Shown: positions 6,314 through 6,473 of the stretch, one piece after another
Numbering within the stretch: position 1 is the stretch's first letter
How the letters are laid out: every line of letters begins with the position of its first letter
From: Candidatus Bathyarchaeota archaeon
GTDB taxonomy: Archaea > Thermoproteota > Bathyarchaeia > Bathyarchaeales > Bathyarchaeaceae
Length of the DNA: 6,473 nucleotides
Direction: 5' to 3'
Assembly (NCBI GenBank): GCA_020356305.1
Contig: CP070636.1
Location: 538,374 to 544,846, forward strand
Notes under the pieces: generated by a model
Databases searched by the model: none
Told to the model about the DNA's origin: nothing
What the model saw: only the letters and a program-made list of their open reading frames with translations
Program-made: the position numbers and the translations under genes

Positions 6314-6333
6314 GCGGATGTTTCGGTAGGCTC

Positions 6334-6359
6334 CCATTTTGCGACTTATTTCCAAATGG
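6334..6359. repeat. Inverted repeat, 6-bp arms, 14-nt spacer
   Basis: CCATTT at 6334-6339 pairs with AAATGG at 6354-6359. GGCTCC lies just before it and GTGTCCCCC just after. It could be a dispersed palindromic element or a transcript-end hairpin; the window has no second copy to compare. Confidence 0.3.
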
Positions 6360-6378
6360 TGTCCCCCTGATAACGGTC

Positions 6379-6473
6379 TTAGAAGAAGGGGTAAATAAAC
6401 GGTGCTATTGCCGTACCGCCCAGCAGTAGGAGCAAACCCATAAGAAGCAGTACAATTAGTATAGGCAGGAGCC
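6379..6473 (-). CDS. Small hydrophobic membrane protein, C-terminal part; start beyond right edge
   Basis: The frame enters at the right edge and ends at TAA 6381-6379 after 30 readable residues. They are almost all hydrophobic: LLPILIVLLLMGLLLLLGG, then a tail ending APFIYPFF. This is one transmembrane helix of about 18-20 residues with a short aromatic C-terminal tail. A run this hydrophobic over 90 nt without a stop suggests a real coding end. An in-frame ATG at residue 11 could only give a 20-residue peptide, so the gene more likely begins outside. It converges on the pseudouridine synthase gene. I do not recognise the family. Confidence 0.45.
   Translation of the reverse strand, partial: LLPILIVLLLMGLLLLLGGTAIAPFIYPFF

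Larger units (their letters stand above)
6203..6378. other. Convergent intergenic region with small inverted repeats
   Basis: No convincing gene is seen. Two inverted repeats lie between the converging genes: CGAGG/CCTCG with a 6-nt loop at 6298-6313, and CCATTT/AAATGG with a 14-nt loop at 6334-6359. Neither is followed by a clear U-run on either strand, so they are candidate structures or repeat elements rather than confirmed terminators. Confidence 0.5.

Noticed and set aside
6290..6378. Riboswitch (M-box or ydaO type) suggested by GGCTCC and GGGGGACA strings
   Set aside because: The order and spacing of the conserved blocks do not match either consensus, and the region lies between converging gene ends, not upstream of a gene.
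1..6473. CRISPR array, tRNA, rRNA or insertion sequence
   Set aside because: I saw no regularly spaced repeats, tRNA-like T-loop and anticodon pattern, rRNA segments or transposase motifs on either strand.

Overview
The window appears to join two unrelated pieces of DNA. Positions 1 to about 5608 look archaeal and are coded entirely on the minus strand. Positions from about 5610 to 6473 look bacterial and begin with a plus-strand gene. The two pieces meet in a head-to-head junction that cuts both adjoining genes, which is what a metagenome assembly or amplification chimera would produce. The archaeal call rests on the tight aro gene order, a free-standing AroQ chorismate mutase, TATA-box and leader architecture, and a monomethylamine methyltransferase (MtmB) homologue. 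The lineage cannot be fixed from sequence alone; a non-methanogenic or deep-branching archaeon with methylated-amine metabolism (for example of Bathyarchaeia type) is only a guess.

Read 5' to 3' on the minus strand, the archaeal arm holds the end of an aromatic amino acid operon in biochemical order. It runs from the C-terminal two thirds of EPSP synthase (aroA, 5609-4743) to chorismate synthase (aroC, 4759-3647), a small AroQ chorismate mutase (3645-3367), a class I aminotransferase (3352-2279) and a TyrA dehydrogenase (2282-1449). These genes overlap or lie within 14 nt of each other. Together they would take shikimate 3-phosphate plus PEP through chorismate and prephenate to tyrosine, and the mutase product also feeds phenylalanine.

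After a 129-nt gap carrying a recognisable archaeal promoter comes a long minus-strand reading frame that runs off the left edge (1319-1). It has no intact in-window stop and no ATG start, so it is easily missed, but the translation is clearly MtmB-like. Its most interesting trait is that the residue aligned with the catalytic pyrrolysine of MtmB is a sense-coded methionine (residue 199). No in-frame TAG occurs in the 439 codons present, and two other active-site positions recalled from MtmB are also changed. It is therefore a candidate pyrrolysine-free MtmB paralogue of unknown substrate.

The bacterial arm holds an RsuA/RluB-family 23S/16S rRNA pseudouridine synthase that has lost its N-terminal S4 domain at the junction (5612-6202, plus). 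A roughly 176-nt convergent intergenic region with small inverted repeats follows. Last is the C-terminal end of a small, very hydrophobic protein on the minus strand, running off the right edge (6473-6379).
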